A DNA stretch of 64,000 nt from Bacteroidia bacterium (GCA_016787785.1 JAEUTO010000009.1:186001-250000); one strand, 5' to 3'; counted from the first letter of the stretch, positions 15,601-24,568 are shown. The notes: generated by a model from the letters alone, not told the origin. Numbers and translations: made by a program.

Positions 15601-18600
15601 CCTACACACAATTTAATTCACCTGACCGCAAACCCGAGAAGCCAAATTTTTTAAGAGCTATTGCAGAAGGAAATATTATGATCTTGGATGAAAGTCATAA
15701 CGCTTCGGGTTCGTCACAAACAGGTGAATACTTGCAAGGAATTGTGAGTAGTGCTAAAGGCGTTATTTTCTTATCAGCCACATTCGCTAAACGTCCCGAC
15801 AATATGCCAATCTATGCTATGAAAACTGCTATACGGGATGCGAATATGAACAGGGATGAATTAGTACAAGCCATTAGCCAGGGAGGAGTTGCATTGCAGG
15901 AAGTATTAGCTTCTCAATTAGTAAAAGAAGGACAAATGCTTCGTAGGGAAAGAAGTTTTGAAGGCGTGGAAGTAAATTATCTCACATTAGATGAATTAGA
16001 AAACGAACACAAAGCCATTGCAGATAATATTACCGAGATCTTGCGTGACATTATTTCTTTTCAATCAACTAATGTAGACAGCCTAGTAGATGAGATGGAC
16101 GATATTGTTGTTGCCGAAGGAAAAGAAATTACAAAACGGGGCGGTACTTCTCAGGCAGGGGTAGATAATATGCCTTACTTCTCAAAAGTGTTTCAGGTGA
16201 TTAATCAAATGTTGTTTTCTATCAAAGCAGAAGCAGTTGCAGATAGGGCGGTCATGCGATTAAAAGAAGGTAAAAAACCAGTTATTGCTTTTGCTTCTAC
16301 AATGGGAAGTTTTATTGAACAAATGGAAAACGAAGCAGGCTTACCAGTTGCCAATGGCGATACCATCAATGCGGATTTTTCAGAAGTATTGCAAAGGGGT
16401 TTAGATGGCATTTTGCGTTATACAGTTACCACACCTGAAGGTAAAAAAGAGTTTAAAAAATTTGACTTGAGTGAATTTGCTCCCGAAGTAAGAGATAAAT
16501 TTTTAGCGATCTCAAAAAAAATTAAGCAGATGAGTTCAGGGATTTCTATTTCGCCAATAGATATCATCGTTCAGAAACTTAAAAACGCAGGTTACAATGT
16601 TGCCGAAGTAACGGGTAGAAAATACGAGGTGCAAATAAACACCAAAACAAATAAAGGGGTAGTATTGGGCCGCACGAGAATTAATACAAACGATGCTTTT
16701 CGCCAGTTTAATAATAATGAAATCGACGTGCTATTAATAAATCAGTCGGGCGCAACAGGTGCATCCGCTCACGCTATTGTAACTAAAAAAGTAAAAGCGC
16801 AGGATGTAAAACAAAGAGTAATGATTGTTTTACAGGCAGAACTGGATATTAATACAGAGGTACAAAAACGTGGCCGTATCAACCGCACCGGGCAAATTCT
16901 ACCACCGATATACGATTATGTGATGAGTGCCATCCCTGCCGAAAAGCGTTTAATGATGATGTTACAAAAGAAATTAAAATCATTAGATGCCAATACGACT
17001 TCTAATCAAAAACAAAGCACAAAGATCTTAGATGTGCCTGATTTTTTAAATAAGTATGGCGATAAGGTAGTCACACAATATTTACAGGATAATCCTGAGA
17101 TCAATAAATTATTGAACGACCCTTTAAAATTAGAGGAGACCGATAATGAAGATGGCGAAGTACTAGAAGAAGCTGCACATAAAGTATCAGGGCGTGTGGC
17201 TGTTCTTTCTACCAAGATGCAAGCAGAGTTCTATACAGAGATCTCGCAAAATTACATTGACTACGTTGAATACCTGAAACAAATTGGCGAGTACGATTTG
17301 GAGGTTGAGGCTATGAATTTAGAAGCAGAAATGATTTCACAAAAAGTAGTTCGCATGGGCAAGGGTGGTGATAGCGAATTTGGAACAGATAGTTTTTTAG
17401 AGAAGGTTGAAGCAAATATTTTACGTAAACCTTTTACAAAAACGGAACTGGAAAACATAATAAAAGAAAGTTTGAGCAATGAGTTAAAACTTAACCCAAA
17501 AGAATTGCAGCAACACATTATTAAAGAAGCCGATCAGTTTTTTAAAACCCAACTTGAAAAAGATTTAAAGGATAACGAAGCTTATTATGAAGAGCTAATT
17601 AAAGATATTCCTAAAGAAAAGAAGGGAATAAAAATCTTGGAAAAAGAAGGTAGGGGTGCTTACCTGATCTATGAAAAAGAAAGAACCAAAGAATTGAACG
17701 GAGCCAGTTTAAAACAGTCAGAAAAATTAGCCATACAAAACAGAAACCGTTTACAATACCTTAACAGCATTTTTAAATTCTTTTATGTTGGAAGAAATAC
17801 CCTTTATCCTATCAGTTCTTATTCAGAGGGTGATATAAAAATAGCCTCTGTATTCTTAGGTTTTATTATTGATAAGAAAAAGAAAAATCCTTACGCACCA
17901 AGTAACATTCGTTTGCGCTTCGCTTTGGCTTCGTCCAATAAATACATTGCTATTCCTGCTTCTTATACACAAGATGTAAATGCTATTATTGGTGCAAGCC
18001 ATGATGTTGAAGAATTAAGTACTTCTGAATTATTGACGAATTGGGAGCAAGCCATCAAAGCAAGCAGTAAATCCCGTGGGGTGCGTTACATCGTCACAGG
18101 AAATTTATTACAGGCTTTCGCTGGTTTTAATGGTAAGCTAGTGAGTTATACAACAAACAACGGGGAAACAAAAAAAGGAATATTAATGCCGGAATATTGG
18201 GAAGCGGATGAAAATGGTATGGAGAATAAAGTGGCTGTTCCCATTGCAAGAGCAGAAAAAATTATTAAAGGTTTAGTGACCGGTAAAGGAATTACAACCG
18301 AAAATGGCACTTCTATTTTTAGTACTGGCGATACTTTCAAGATCATTGTTCCTTCTTCCAAACAAAGAGGTGGCGATGTGTTTTTAGATAGCGATATTTT
18401 AAAATTAGTGATCGGTAATAATTTTAATAAGACTGCTGATAAAATGGTAGCCAATATTGAAGATGAAAACCTGAAAGATCTTTTAAATATTCTGCAAGCC
18501 AAATTTAACGACTCCTTATTGGTAGATATGGCACAATTTAAAAGCATACAGAAAGAAGATAATGCAGCACATAAAGCCCGTAATCCAATTGTTTTATTGA

Positions 18601-18701
18601 GCCAAAAAGAAGTGGAGGAACAGGAAGAGTTGGCTCTTTTAGCGATGGCAGTTGAAGTGGAGTTAGAATTGGAATTAGAGTTAATGAGATTGGCAGCTTA
18701 A
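12645..18701 (+). CDS. DarB-like RadC/JAMM - N6-methyltransferase - Strawberry-notch helicase fusion, 2018 aa
   Basis: Domains in order: a RadC-type JAMM domain (about residues 140-265) with SHNHPSG near 206 followed by the Ser and Asp of PSQDD, so the metal site looks complete. An N6-adenine methyltransferase core follows, with EPSAGNG near 395 and NPPFG near 459. A superfamily 2 helicase has Walker A GDQTGIGKG near 886 and DESH near 1014. The Strawberry-notch helicase C part has GATGASAH near 1369 and RGRINRTGQ near 1408. A long helical C-terminus ends in a Glu/Leu repeat. The methylase-helicase order is that of phage P1 DarB, a virion-packaged protein that protects injected DNA from type I restriction. 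Its place directly after the virion-like block supports an antirestriction role. Confidence 0.85.
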   Translation: MARPKLYDTKAKRIATVKQSGKIITFKKPAGFPETYVNQILAKGLEKRKGAVKILGVHRDSNWYNSMDELLDDIEWEKMEDWHGGDDNYDKLYEPSTAYYTEKPEIVLGNISEITIPEIKVQYHRGKDSKLMSRISSSKDAEKILRQIFPEGELDLQEQFIILYLTPQNKLLGYYRHTKGSLVATLADIRLIISVGVKTSCGGIIISHNHPSGNLKPSQDDIALTNKLKEAARLFDIKVLDHLIISSEDYYSFADEGALSGLENVPTNNFSLLPLNHRQFLIQVLRRIEMESIGNKTVLEKLGASFKIYDKNTVKELTELAIVITARSIAQSKQLSIVERYKKIVRLYETQVNLSHRTSQSILLQQYSTPAPIGFLAGIFCGVDKFEDEKDKIAFEPSAGNGLLTIAANPYYFRVNEIDTTRNLHLQTQGFRSVDKEDATKSFSIEREVNWNKKFDAVITNPPFGRLNKTIEFDNFSIDTLDHLMAIRALELMKDEGKAAIIIGGHTKYDEKGRVQKGANRIFLNYLYSHFNVMDVIPINGSKLYSRQGTSFNTRLILINGRKEKINGVAPISSPTRIKKYVYDGKEYTEKQLIEFAASASEYDRRDAGEDVLPINTIEEAIKWLDDVEVISSQEGLEKPVSRFDELYDRVIDAMKIPLPFEFADTTTSAKENSETQTAFKNFAGLKPKYKDALLLIRIDDHYYSFNEDTFPIQRVIGLQVHQFQNKGEAHVYIKFPAGELDTYLNKLVKAGNRVGVAEILEAAKNKKTKAEASSDTDLEDLAKELERELKKLNNNEEDLGAPYLPASESCVVLNTVVPDSMEYETSQALKFIQQEVGGDIDEFVRQRLGYSSKLDLCKSLSAEQTDAVAMAIYNIEAREQGMIIGDQTGIGKGRIAAAMIRYAVLKGNKPIFITEKPNLFSDIYRDLSAIGSSHLVPFIVNGRESKTDIKDENGEVIHQALSAAEQQVYFKDQRIPANADFVLATYTQFNSPDRKPEKPNFLRAIAEGNIMILDESHNASGSSQTGEYLQGIVSSAKGVIFLSATFAKRPDNMPIYAMKTAIRDANMNRDELVQAISQGGVALQEVLASQLVKEGQMLRRERSFEGVEVNYLTLDELENEHKAIADNITEILRDIISFQSTNVDSLVDEMDDIVVAEGKEITKRGGTSQAGVDNMPYFSKVFQVINQMLFSIKAEAVADRAVMRLKEGKKPVIAFASTMGSFIEQMENEAGLPVANGDTINADFSEVLQRGLDGILRYTVTTPEGKKEFKKFDLSEFAPEVRDKFLAISKKIKQMSSGISISPIDIIVQKLKNAGYNVAEVTGRKYEVQINTKTNKGVVLGRTRINTNDAFRQFNNNEIDVLLINQSGATGASAHAIVTKKVKAQDVKQRVMIVLQAELDINTEVQKRGRINRTGQILPPIYDYVMSAIPAEKRLMMMLQKKLKSLDANTTSNQKQSTKILDVPDFLNKYGDKVVTQYLQDNPEINKLLNDPLKLEETDNEDGEVLEEAAHKVSGRVAVLSTKMQAEFYTEISQNYIDYVEYLKQIGEYDLEVEAMNLEAEMISQKVVRMGKGGDSEFGTDSFLEKVEANILRKPFTKTELENIIKESLSNELKLNPKELQQHIIKEADQFFKTQLEKDLKDNEAYYEELIKDIPKEKKGIKILEKEGRGAYLIYEKERTKELNGASLKQSEKLAIQNRNRLQYLNSIFKFFYVGRNTLYPISSYSEGDIKIASVFLGFIIDKKKKNPYAPSNIRLRFALASSNKYIAIPASYTQDVNAIIGASHDVEELSTSELLTNWEQAIKASSKSRGVRYIVTGNLLQAFAGFNGKLVSYTTNNGETKKGILMPEYWEADENGMENKVAVPIARAEKIIKGLVTGKGITTENGTSIFSTGDTFKIIVPSSKQRGGDVFLDSDILKLVIGNNFNKTADKMVANIEDENLKDLLNILQAKFNDSLLVDMAQFKSIQKEDNAAHKARNPIVLLSQKEVEEQEELALLAMAVEVELELELELMRLAA

Positions 18702-18713
18702 AATTTTAAAACG

Positions 18714-18980
18714 ATGGACTATTATAGATTAGAATACAGCGAGCAACAAGGAAGGTTTCATTTTAATAGTGGAAGCGTTGCCGCAAATATCAATGGTTGG
18801 AAAACGGTATGTAACGTTTTGTCTTACGAGCAATGCTCTGAATTTGCTGAACTTGTAATAGACAAATATCCATCCACGAACCCATGTAATGATTTTCAGA
18901 ATACAGGGGTCTATCCAAGCTTTGAATTAATAAAACAAGAGTTTGTTCAGTTTTTATTGAGTTCTCCGCATATACATTAA
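18714..18980 (+). CDS. Hypothetical protein, 88 aa
   Basis: A small soluble protein with several aromatic residues and three Cys, no TM and no known motif. It lies 12 bases after the giant fusion gene and 16 bases before the RadA-like gene, so it belongs to the same transcription unit. No function can be proposed. Confidence 0.55.
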   Translation: MDYYRLEYSEQQGRFHFNSGSVAANINGWKTVCNVLSYEQCSEFAELVIDKYPSTNPCNDFQNTGVYPSFELIKQEFVQFLLSSPHIH

Positions 18981-18996
18981 TTATAAAAATAGTATT

Positions 18997-20520
18997 ATGA
19001 AAATCACAAGCGAAAATTATTTTGCGACAGTAGCAAAAATTGGTGTAGAGAATTTATCTCCTGCTTTAAAAAAAGGACATGAGCTTATTGAGAAAGCCAC
19101 AAAGAGCGGAACGGACTGGAAGTCCTACGGTACTTTTAAAAAACAATTTGATCTGACCTTTGAAGTATTGGCCAAATTCATAGATGCTTCTGAAAAATCA
19201 AAAGACGTTTTACCCGTAAAAACATATAAAACAAACATTATTCATACGGAAAAATCTAATAACGAACGTGCGGCAGTCAAACCGTACTCCGTTGAACCGA
19301 AAGTGACAGCACAAAAGAGAAGCAAAGATAAACCAACCTTTAAAAGCAAAGATGTTGAACTCATTAGCCCTGAAACTGCTTTTATACGTCGCTTCGCATC
19401 CCTAAATAACAAAACAAAAACAAAAGAACAGGTGCTTAGTTTTATTCGTTCTTTACAAAAGGCCATCGTTGAAAGAAGAATTAGAATTACATCTAAACAT
19501 GGGAAACTGATCGAATACATTCAACAATTTTTAGTAGATAAATACAATAAAGCCAATAAAAAAAATATTGAGTTTAGTTTTCCTGAAAATGATCTCATAA
19601 AATATAAAAAGATCGGTGGCGGTGAAGTAGTATTAAATTCTATCCGCTTTATAAAAGCGTATATAGGTTTACAGGGTAAAGAAATGACCAAAGAAAAAGC
19701 AAAGAGCCTTTATAACAGAATTGTTAGTGCTATCGAAGCAAAAAAACTAACGACTGCTGATAAATACTATAAGCACATTAAGGTTATTCTAAATTCATTA
19801 GAAAGATTCGTAAAGCAAAAAGGTGATAATCCAAGTTTACCAATTACTCAGGCAGAATTAAATGGTTTAGAGGGTGTATTAAAAGAATGTGGATGTAAGG
19901 ATAACTTAAACGGCATTGATGAACATACAATAATAAATAGAACTGAAAAAAAACCACCGCAAAATACTATTTTAAATTCCCAGGATGTTATTAATCTTAA
20001 AACCCACAAGCTTAATTTTACTGGCAAATGGTTAAGCTTTATTGGTAATCCTTCCCGTGGTTTTACCGCTATGATTTATGGGAAGCCCAAATTTGGTAAA
20101 TCATATTTAGCAATTGATTTTGCAGGATATTTAGCCCGAAATCATGGTAAAGTGTTATACGTTGCTTATGAAGAAGGTTTTGATGATACGTTAAAACAAA
20201 AGCTACAAGAAAAAAACGTAGCGCATCCAAATTTATTCGTTGCCGATTATTTACCGGCTAATTTAAAGGGTTATGAAAATGTTTTTATTGACAGCGTTAA
20301 TAAGGCAGGTCTTACCCCTGAAGATCTTGATAAATTAGAACGAAAAAATCCCGAGGTTAATTTTACTTACGTTTATCAAACCACCAAAGATGGCAATCAC
20401 AAAGGCGCAATGGAACACAAGCATAATGTGGATGTTGTTATTGAAGTGCCACAAAGAGGCATTGCAACTCAGTATGGCAGATATAACCAAGGTGGGGAGA
20501 TGCGGATATTTGAAAAATAG
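18997..20520 (+). CDS. RadA/RecA-fold ATPase with long N-terminal extension, 507 aa
   Basis: The first 300 residues are Lys-rich and helical and not recognised. The C-terminal 170 residues form a RecA-type ATPase: Walker A GKPKFGKS near 362, a Walker B-like strand NVFIDSV near 430, and TKDGNHKGAMEHKHNVDVVIEV near 465, which resembles the RadA/DnaB-type segment H..KDG...G...LEH..D.V. This argues for a DNA repair or replication role rather than an FtsK/HerA or A32-type packaging ATPase. It is the last plus-strand gene of the block and converges with the defence genes. It is the only ATPase in the element's core apart from the giant helicase. Confidence 0.7.
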   Translation: MKITSENYFATVAKIGVENLSPALKKGHELIEKATKSGTDWKSYGTFKKQFDLTFEVLAKFIDASEKSKDVLPVKTYKTNIIHTEKSNNERAAVKPYSVEPKVTAQKRSKDKPTFKSKDVELISPETAFIRRFASLNNKTKTKEQVLSFIRSLQKAIVERRIRITSKHGKLIEYIQQFLVDKYNKANKKNIEFSFPENDLIKYKKIGGGEVVLNSIRFIKAYIGLQGKEMTKEKAKSLYNRIVSAIEAKKLTTADKYYKHIKVILNSLERFVKQKGDNPSLPITQAELNGLEGVLKECGCKDNLNGIDEHTIINRTEKKPPQNTILNSQDVINLKTHKLNFTGKWLSFIGNPSRGFTAMIYGKPKFGKSYLAIDFAGYLARNHGKVLYVAYEEGFDDTLKQKLQEKNVAHPNLFVADYLPANLKGYENVFIDSVNKAGLTPEDLDKLERKNPEVNFTYVYQTTKDGNHKGAMEHKHNVDVVIEVPQRGIATQYGRYNQGGEMRIFEK

Positions 20521-20540
20521 AATTTTCTTTTCTTATTCAA

Positions 20541-20885
20541 CTACTCAACGTTCCAATCTTTATTTTTCTCGAAGACAATTTCAGTCGGTTTCTCTTCTTT
20601 TATTCCGTACGCTACACGATATCCGCTTTTGAAATAGATGTTCATACTTTTCATGCCTGTGTTCGTCGTAATATTACCTACATATTCCCATTTTCCGTTT
20701 AAAGCGTAGTAGATAGAATAAATTATTTTATCTGAACCAAACGGCGAAAATGTTTCTGTCCACTTATTAGGAAATTTTTCGGTCTTTGAAAATTTATAAA
20801 GCCACGTTTCATTATTAATCAATCCTATTTGCCCGTAGCCAATTGAGGCAAAAAACAGCAAAATCGTAATAAGATGTTTTCCCAT
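20541..20885 (-). CDS. Small exported hypothetical protein, 114 aa
   Basis: A signal peptide (about residues 1-18, ending GYGQ) is followed by a mostly beta protein with many aromatic residues. No lipobox or known domain is present. It is the last gene of the minus-strand unit, 23 bases after the PLD-like gene, and converges with the RadA-like gene 20 bases away. An exported protein is unexpected in a restriction-type operon; it may be independent cargo. Confidence 0.55.
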   Translation of the reverse strand: MGKHLITILLFFASIGYGQIGLINNETWLYKFSKTEKFPNKWTETFSPFGSDKIIYSIYYALNGKWEYVGNITTNTGMKSMNIYFKSGYRVAYGIKEEKPTEIVFEKNKDWNVE

Positions 20886-20908
20886 TTTTTAATTTTTACT
20901 AATGATTT

Positions 20909-21664
20909 TTAATATGAAATTACTTTTTGATATTCTTTCCAATATTTAGGTAATACAGGATTTGCCTTTGAAATTAACCCGTTAGATCTTTCTCCAGAAA
21001 AATGACAAAATTGCTCCCCATAATTTTCATTTCCCCATTCCGCCCATTCTTTATATGCTTCAGGTGAAAATGGCCTTTCGTGATTAAGTGATATTCTTTG
21101 CCCAGTTCTAATGCAATAACCTAAAGGCATACTATTAAACGATTTTCTGTTTTTAGGTTTATTACCCTCGAATTTTGTTTCGGGAGTATTAAAGTCTGTA
21201 GTTTTATTAGTGTAATTTTTATTTCTTTTTTTTGAGTTGTCTAGTTCCAGTTTAGCTCCTTTTATAATGTCTTCGCAGTGAAGCATTGCATCATCAAAGG
21301 CATCTTTATCATTTTGCTCACTTAACAAAACTCCTAACTCAGTATTGTTTATTTCTGACGCCTCAGAAAAATTCATAGATCCAATTATGCACTTAACTTC
21401 ATTCGCAAAAAACTTAGCGTGTAGATTATTAAAATGATAGATTTTTAAATTTTGGATGTTTTCAATATCATTACTATCGCTTTTAATGTATTTGCCATAT
21501 ACCAAATGTATTGTAACACCTTTTTCTGCGGCTTGTTTCAACCTGGTTATAAATGATTCACTGATAATGAACGAAAAACTGATTAAGTACAAATCCTTTT
21601 CCGCTTTGCGAATCAAATCTTCCAGTGCTGCGGCTGATCCTTTAGTTGTTAAAATTTTTGCCAT
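20909..21664 (-). CDS. PLD-family (HKD) nuclease-like protein, 251 aa
   Basis: A phospholipase D-like domain covers about residues 5-125. The catalytic motif is H82-x-K84 with E89 where the usual Asp stands, followed by the standard GSMN at 95-98. One HKD motif per chain suggests a dimer, as in Nuc-type nucleases. The C-terminal part (about 180-245) has GYCIRTGQ and CHFSGE. This looks like the zinc-ribbon tail found in related proteins, but the second Cys of each pair is missing, so it probably does not bind zinc. It follows DUF6236 by 47 bases and is likely the nuclease or lipase effector, or accessory, of this defence operon. Confidence 0.7.
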   Translation of the reverse strand: MAKILTTKGSAAALEDLIRKAEKDLYLISFSFIISESFITRLKQAAEKGVTIHLVYGKYIKSDSNDIENIQNLKIYHFNNLHAKFFANEVKCIIGSMNFSEASEINNTELGVLLSEQNDKDAFDDAMLHCEDIIKGAKLELDNSKKRNKNYTNKTTDFNTPETKFEGNKPKNRKSFNSMPLGYCIRTGQRISLNHERPFSPEAYKEWAEWGNENYGEQFCHFSGERSNGLISKANPVLPKYWKEYQKVISY

Positions 21665-21711
21665 TTTGACTAATTATTCAAATTCAATTTTATTAATCTC
21701 TTTCATACTTA

Positions 21712-22695
21712 CTATCGCAACCTTTCTAAATTTGCAATATACTTTTTGCAATACCTTCTACTTTCCTTGTCTCTTAATGCCGCATTAAGTGTGTATCCAC
21801 CAGCTAATACCATGCTAATTGAACCTAAAACTTCTTTTATATATTCAGGAGATGTTGTATTGGGATTTTGAATAAGGACGTAGGCGGCGAAAGGTATTGC
21901 TGCTACACCAATTCCTTGCAATATTACGTTCCTACTTAATTCTGAATAAACGCTATTGTAATTGTCTATAAAGTCCCGTTCGGAACTTCCCTCAGATATC
22001 TTATTTTGAATATTTGATAACTCTCTATTGAACGCACTAATAAGCTCCCTGTTTCTGTTTCTAAATTCAATAATCCGATTTATTGGAATTTCAGTTAAAT
22101 TAACTGGAACTAGCATATTAATTATTCCTTTAGCGAATTTATTTCTTGAGTTAATCAGAGGTGTTGTAGAGCGAGAATAATTAGTAAAATTATCAAATCT
22201 TTGGTTGTCAGTTATTATTGCAGCAGATTCTTTGAAAGCTATTTCCTTTGCTAAATATGTCATGTATAAAAATGCAAGCTCCTCAGGAATTAATAGTCCT
22301 TCATCAACTTGTTGCCCAATATTATTATCTCGACAAAAATTAACCCATTCGTACGAAAATTTTTCTTGATAAATTAAATAGTTCCAATTTGTGGAATTTT
22401 CCCATTTTCTACGAATATTAGTTTGTCTAAATAATGGACTTCTATCATAGCTGTTTTCAAGAATCTTGGTTGCTTCTTCAATAGCTGTTAAAGAAGCTCT
22501 ATAACCTTCTTCATGGTCGGGAGCGTAAAGCGATATCAAATCAGTATTATCCTGAATGTTTCTGAAATTATCAGTTAATAAATTTCTTCTGTTATACGGG
22601 ACAATCGGTTTAAAGTTCTCAAAATACAACAAGGCAAACTTTAACCATGTTTCATCTGGTGGCTCAAAATTCGGGTAGTAAATTAATGGTTCCAT
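21712..22695 (-). CDS. DUF6236-like protein, 327 aa
   Basis: The N-terminus (YYPNFEPPDETWLKFALLYF followed by an IVPY motif) is the opening typical of DUF6236 proteins. A helical middle is followed near residues 255-305 by two hydrophobic segments that may be a membrane hairpin. It starts 3 bases after DUF5131, so the two are coupled. Biochemical function is unknown. Its presence next to DUF5131 and TcmP suggests a shared system. The family name is recalled from the N-terminal pattern. Confidence 0.6.
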   Translation of the reverse strand: MEPLIYYPNFEPPDETWLKFALLYFENFKPIVPYNRRNLLTDNFRNIQDNTDLISLYAPDHEEGYRASLTAIEEATKILENSYDRSPLFRQTNIRRKWENSTNWNYLIYQEKFSYEWVNFCRDNNIGQQVDEGLLIPEELAFLYMTYLAKEIAFKESAAIITDNQRFDNFTNYSRSTTPLINSRNKFAKGIINMLVPVNLTEIPINRIIEFRNRNRELISAFNRELSNIQNKISEGSSERDFIDNYNSVYSELSRNVILQGIGVAAIPFAAYVLIQNPNTTSPEYIKEVLGSISMVLAGGYTLNAALRDKESRRYCKKYIANLERLR

Positions 22696-22698
22696 AAT

Positions 22699-23421
22699 TT
22701 ATTTTAACTCAATTATATTTGGCATTTCATTATATGTTTTACCATTTAAAACTCTGCCAGTCTCTTTTTTGTTTCGACCACCCCATTGTTTAAAGAAAAA
22801 CGGCACTTTCGCTTTTTTGCATTGTTTTTGAATATCAATAACCCATTCTTGCTTCATTGGTCTTGGCTTATGCCCACTTTCGCCACCTACAATCACCCAG
22901 TCTATTTTATTAAGATTTAACGACGGCAATCCGCCTATTAATGGTTCAAGAGATAAAAATTTAACTTTAGCCTTAGTCTTTCTTAAACAATCTATTCGGG
23001 TGGTCATAATGTCATTTTCAACAGAAACTCCCATCCAAATATTATGTGTCCATTTAAACTCTTTATGCAACTCAAGAAGCCTATCTGCTCTCTTAGTTAA
23101 TACTTGAAAAACGTGTTGAGGATTATCATTCATTACTTTAAATACATCCTTAATGAAATCCAAAGGTACTTTTTCATGGAATAAATCACTCATGGAATTT
23201 ACAAATACAATTTTTGACCCTTTCCATGTATAAGGTATATCTAAAGTGCTTTCATGTGTTTTAACTACTTTAAAGCCATCTTTGTATTTAACTTGTCCCA
23301 TTCCTTTAAGTCTTCTTGTCATGACTTCCGCATAACAAAATTTGCAACCAGCTGAAATTTTAGTACATCCAGTTGTTGGGTTCCAAGTCAATTCTGTCCA
23401 TTCAATTGAAGAATTAGCCAT
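22699..23421 (-). CDS. Three-Cys-motif protein, DUF5131 / phage Gp37-Gp68 family, 240 aa
   Basis: The N-terminus has WTELTWNPTTGCTKISAGCK with Cys at 19, 26 and 29 (C-x6-C-x2-C), the signature of this radical-SAM-like phage Gp37/Gp68 family. Further family motifs are FVNSMSDLFHE, LTKRADRL, WMGVSVEN, LEPLIG and VGGESGHKPRPM. It presumably binds an Fe-S cluster through the three Cys residues; the reaction is not known. Its start lies one base from the stop of the TcmP gene, the usual partner of this family. Confidence 0.85.
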   Translation of the reverse strand: MANSSIEWTELTWNPTTGCTKISAGCKFCYAEVMTRRLKGMGQVKYKDGFKVVKTHESTLDIPYTWKGSKIVFVNSMSDLFHEKVPLDFIKDVFKVMNDNPQHVFQVLTKRADRLLELHKEFKWTHNIWMGVSVENDIMTTRIDCLRKTKAKVKFLSLEPLIGGLPSLNLNKIDWVIVGGESGHKPRPMKQEWVIDIQKQCKKAKVPFFFKQWGGRNKKETGRVLNGKTYNEMPNIIELK

Positions 23422-23422
23422 A

Positions 23423-24568
23423 TTAATTAAATGTTATTATACATGATTTTGAGATTAGCACATTTTTAGAATGAGTTTTGCCGTCCGTAAATTCGGAAGT
23501 TGCTCTTTGTTCATCCACAATCCTTCTGAGAGCATTTGTATAATGATTTCGGCTATATAAATTTTGGGAATGATGTTTTTCAAACAAGTCCTGAGCGGAA
23601 AGCTTTTGTCCTTTGAAATCATTATAAATTTCCTCTTTAAGTTTATCAATGTTTAGAGAGTTTAAATCAAATAGCTCAGATACAGGGTTGTTAAACTGTT
23701 TCGCATCAAATGTATAAGTATTTACTCCGTCGAAGATAGTCCCTATGTTTGCGAAATCGTTATAAATAGTTTTTATTAATTCATACCCTTTTAATCCCTT
23801 TGTGATGTGCAAAATATAATGGCTTGTTCCATCACTATCCTCTTCTTGGAATTTAAAAGCAGTATAGTAAATTTTACTTTTTAATAAAGATTCATATTCC
23901 TTTCCAAGACTATCTATTATTAAACTTAATCTTTCTGCTACTGAGGATTTATATAGTCTATTATTTCTCAACTGGTCTAGTGTTGTAGGAAATAAATCTG
24001 CCATCAAATCATCAAACTTGTCATTAATTAATGCTGGGTGAATACGTTTTGTATTAACAAAAATAAAAATTTCATTCCCCCAATTCTTTAAAAATTCAGC
24101 TAGCACTTTTGTTTCAATTCCCTTGTAACCAAAAGGGTCAATAAACAATAAAGAAGGTAATTCATTTAAAGCGCCATTATGAGTTGATTTCACTATAAAA
24201 TCTGTAATTTCTTTACACTCTCCAACCTTTTTATTTCCGAAAAAAGGTTTATGAGCAAACGTGTTTTCTTCAAAAGTATTTTTAAAATTATGTTCTAACT
24301 CTTTAGAGAATAACATATCATTAAAAATCATTCGCACACTTTGTTTTAAATAGGAATCGTTTTTACAATGATTAGCTATTAAAATTGGGGTGGATGGATT
24401 TCCATCATCATAAATTCCTGGCCCTGAAAAAAGGTCGATATATCGTATATACTTTGGAGTATTTCGTTTAGAAATTATTTTACAATAAGAGGGGAAATAT
24501 TCCGAAACAATACCTGCTTTAATTTTAGAAGATATTGTTTGTTTTTCAAAAAAATCGTTTTCTTTCAT
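23423..24568 (-). CDS. tcmP: Three-Cys-motif partner protein TcmP, 381 aa
   Basis: The sequence YIRYIDLFSGPGIYDDG near residue 40 and LLFIDPFGYKGIE near 140 are the conserved nucleotide-binding-like motifs of TcmP proteins, a Rossmann/methyltransferase-like family named for its linkage to the three-Cys-motif gene. A long helical C-terminal half follows. The gene is one base from DUF5131 and 34 bases from the restriction partner upstream. TcmP/DUF5131 pairs occur on phages and mobile elements; their activity is not established. Co-transcription with a restriction enzyme suggests nucleic-acid modification or sensing. Confidence 0.8.
   Translation of the reverse strand: MKENDFFEKQTISSKIKAGIVSEYFPSYCKIISKRNTPKYIRYIDLFSGPGIYDDGNPSTPILIANHCKNDSYLKQSVRMIFNDMLFSKELEHNFKNTFEENTFAHKPFFGNKKVGECKEITDFIVKSTHNGALNELPSLLFIDPFGYKGIETKVLAEFLKNWGNEIFIFVNTKRIHPALINDKFDDLMADLFPTTLDQLRNNRLYKSSVAERLSLIIDSLGKEYESLLKSKIYYTAFKFQEEDSDGTSHYILHITKGLKGYELIKTIYNDFANIGTIFDGVNTYTFDAKQFNNPVSELFDLNSLNIDKLKEEIYNDFKGQKLSAQDLFEKHHSQNLYSRNHYTNALRRIVDEQRATSEFTDGKTHSKNVLISKSCIITFN

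Noticed and set aside
18997-20520. RecA-fold protein as a terminase large subunit or A32-type packaging ATPase
   Set aside because: The KDG...H segment and Walker arrangement fit RadA/DnaB-type proteins; no nuclease domain or HerA/FtsK signature is visible.
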